Positions 6,558 to 6,757 of a DNA stretch of 6,757 nt are shown piece by piece (position 1 is the first letter of the stretch; each line of letters begins with the position of its first letter). Origin of the DNA: Elusimicrobiota bacterium (GTDB taxonomy: Bacteria; Elusimicrobiota; Elusimicrobia; JACQJN01); assembly GCA_016205045.1 (NCBI GenBank), contig JACQJM010000273.1:1-6757 (forward strand), in the 5' to 3' direction. The notes below the pieces were generated by a model. That model made no database searches, was not told where the DNA came from, and saw nothing but the letters and a program-made list of their open reading frames with translations. The position numbers and the translations under genes were made by a program.

Positions 6558-6757
6558 ATCAGACTTTCTCGCCCGCTCCTATTTTCTGCGCTAAAACATA
6601 CAAAATCCAGCCGCACTCCTTTTGGCGCAGCCTGGCCCATATCTTTAAACAAATTCCCCAAGGAAAAAACAATACTCCGGGGTGCGGGGAAGATTTGTAG
6701 GTGGGATATAAAAGGCAAGCCCCTACATGCTATTGTAGCCGATGATAGAGGTCGGCC
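6551..6757 (-). CDS. Possible 3' end of a gene running in from the right edge
   Basis: One minus-strand frame is open from the window edge down to TAG at 6553-6551, 68 codons, and its stop overlaps the glycosyltransferase start by 7 nt. The last residues would read RLDFVCFSAENRSGRESLIW. No domain or motif is recognisable, and an interrupted hairpin (6649-6698) lies within it, which is more typical of non-coding DNA. An open frame of this length can arise by chance: roughly 4 percent for one given frame, assuming random codons. The overlap matches the style of the other junctions, but the evidence is thin. The alternative is that 6558-6757 is an ordinary intergenic region upstream of the glycosyltransferase. 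Confidence 0.2.
   Translation of the reverse strand, partial: GRPLSSATIACRGLPFISHLQIFPAPRSIVFSLGNLFKDMGQAAPKGVRLDFVCFSAENRSGRESLIW
6649..6698. repeat. Interrupted inverted repeat upstream of the glycosyltransferase
   Basis: ACAAATTCCCC (6649-6659) can pair with GGGGA (6686-6690) and ATTTGT (6693-6698), giving 11 base pairs with a 2-nt bulge (6691-6692) around a 26-nt loop. It is not followed by a clear T-run on either strand, so it is not a convincing terminator. It lies about 90 nt upstream of the glycosyltransferase start and could be a leader structure or the remains of a palindromic repeat. Confidence 0.4.

Overview
The window reads as bacterial chromosome coding for cell-envelope or surface-glycan assembly. 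There are five confident protein genes: a multi-pass membrane protein with the look of a GT-C glycosyltransferase, a polyprenyl-phosphate glycosyltransferase of the GtrB/ArnC/DPM1 type, a B12-binding-domain radical SAM protein, a class I SAM-dependent methyltransferase, and a soluble-type GT-A family 2 glycosyltransferase. I see no rRNA, tRNA, CRISPR array, transposase, integrase or phage gene. Base composition looks balanced (about half G+C by eye). Gene packing is tight, with overlaps at most junctions. This mix is common in uncultivated bacterial lineages and in several Gram-negative phyla, but nothing here fixes the taxon.

Layout, left to right. Positions 19-1878 (+) hold the GT-C-like membrane protein. 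It runs tail to tail into the minus-strand genes and overlaps the first by 13 nt. Positions 5261-1866 (-) hold a compact run in transcription order: methyltransferase (5261 or 5327 to 4440), B12/radical SAM protein (4443-2824) and GtrB-like glycosyltransferase (2831-1866). Their junctions overlap by 4 nt and 8 nt, so they are almost certainly one operon. Upstream of that run is a roughly 200-nt gap (5328-5534) dominated by a GC-rich imperfect palindrome (5392-5516). Beyond it lies a second family 2 glycosyltransferase (6557-5535, -). The last 200 nt (6558-6757) hold an interrupted hairpin and a minus-strand frame that stays open to the window edge and overlaps the start of the glycosyltransferase by 7 nt.

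How the genes may work together (inference): the GtrB-like enzyme would load a sugar onto undecaprenyl phosphate on the cytoplasmic face. After flipping, a GT-C enzyme such as the one encoded at 19-1878 would use that lipid-linked sugar as donor on the outer face. The radical SAM protein and methyltransferase would add modifications, perhaps methyl groups, to the sugar, glycan or lipid. The family 2 enzyme would extend the chain with a nucleotide sugar. Substrates cannot be read from the sequence. The parts are familiar; less ordinary are the combination, the unrecognised GT-C family and the palindromic element between the genes.
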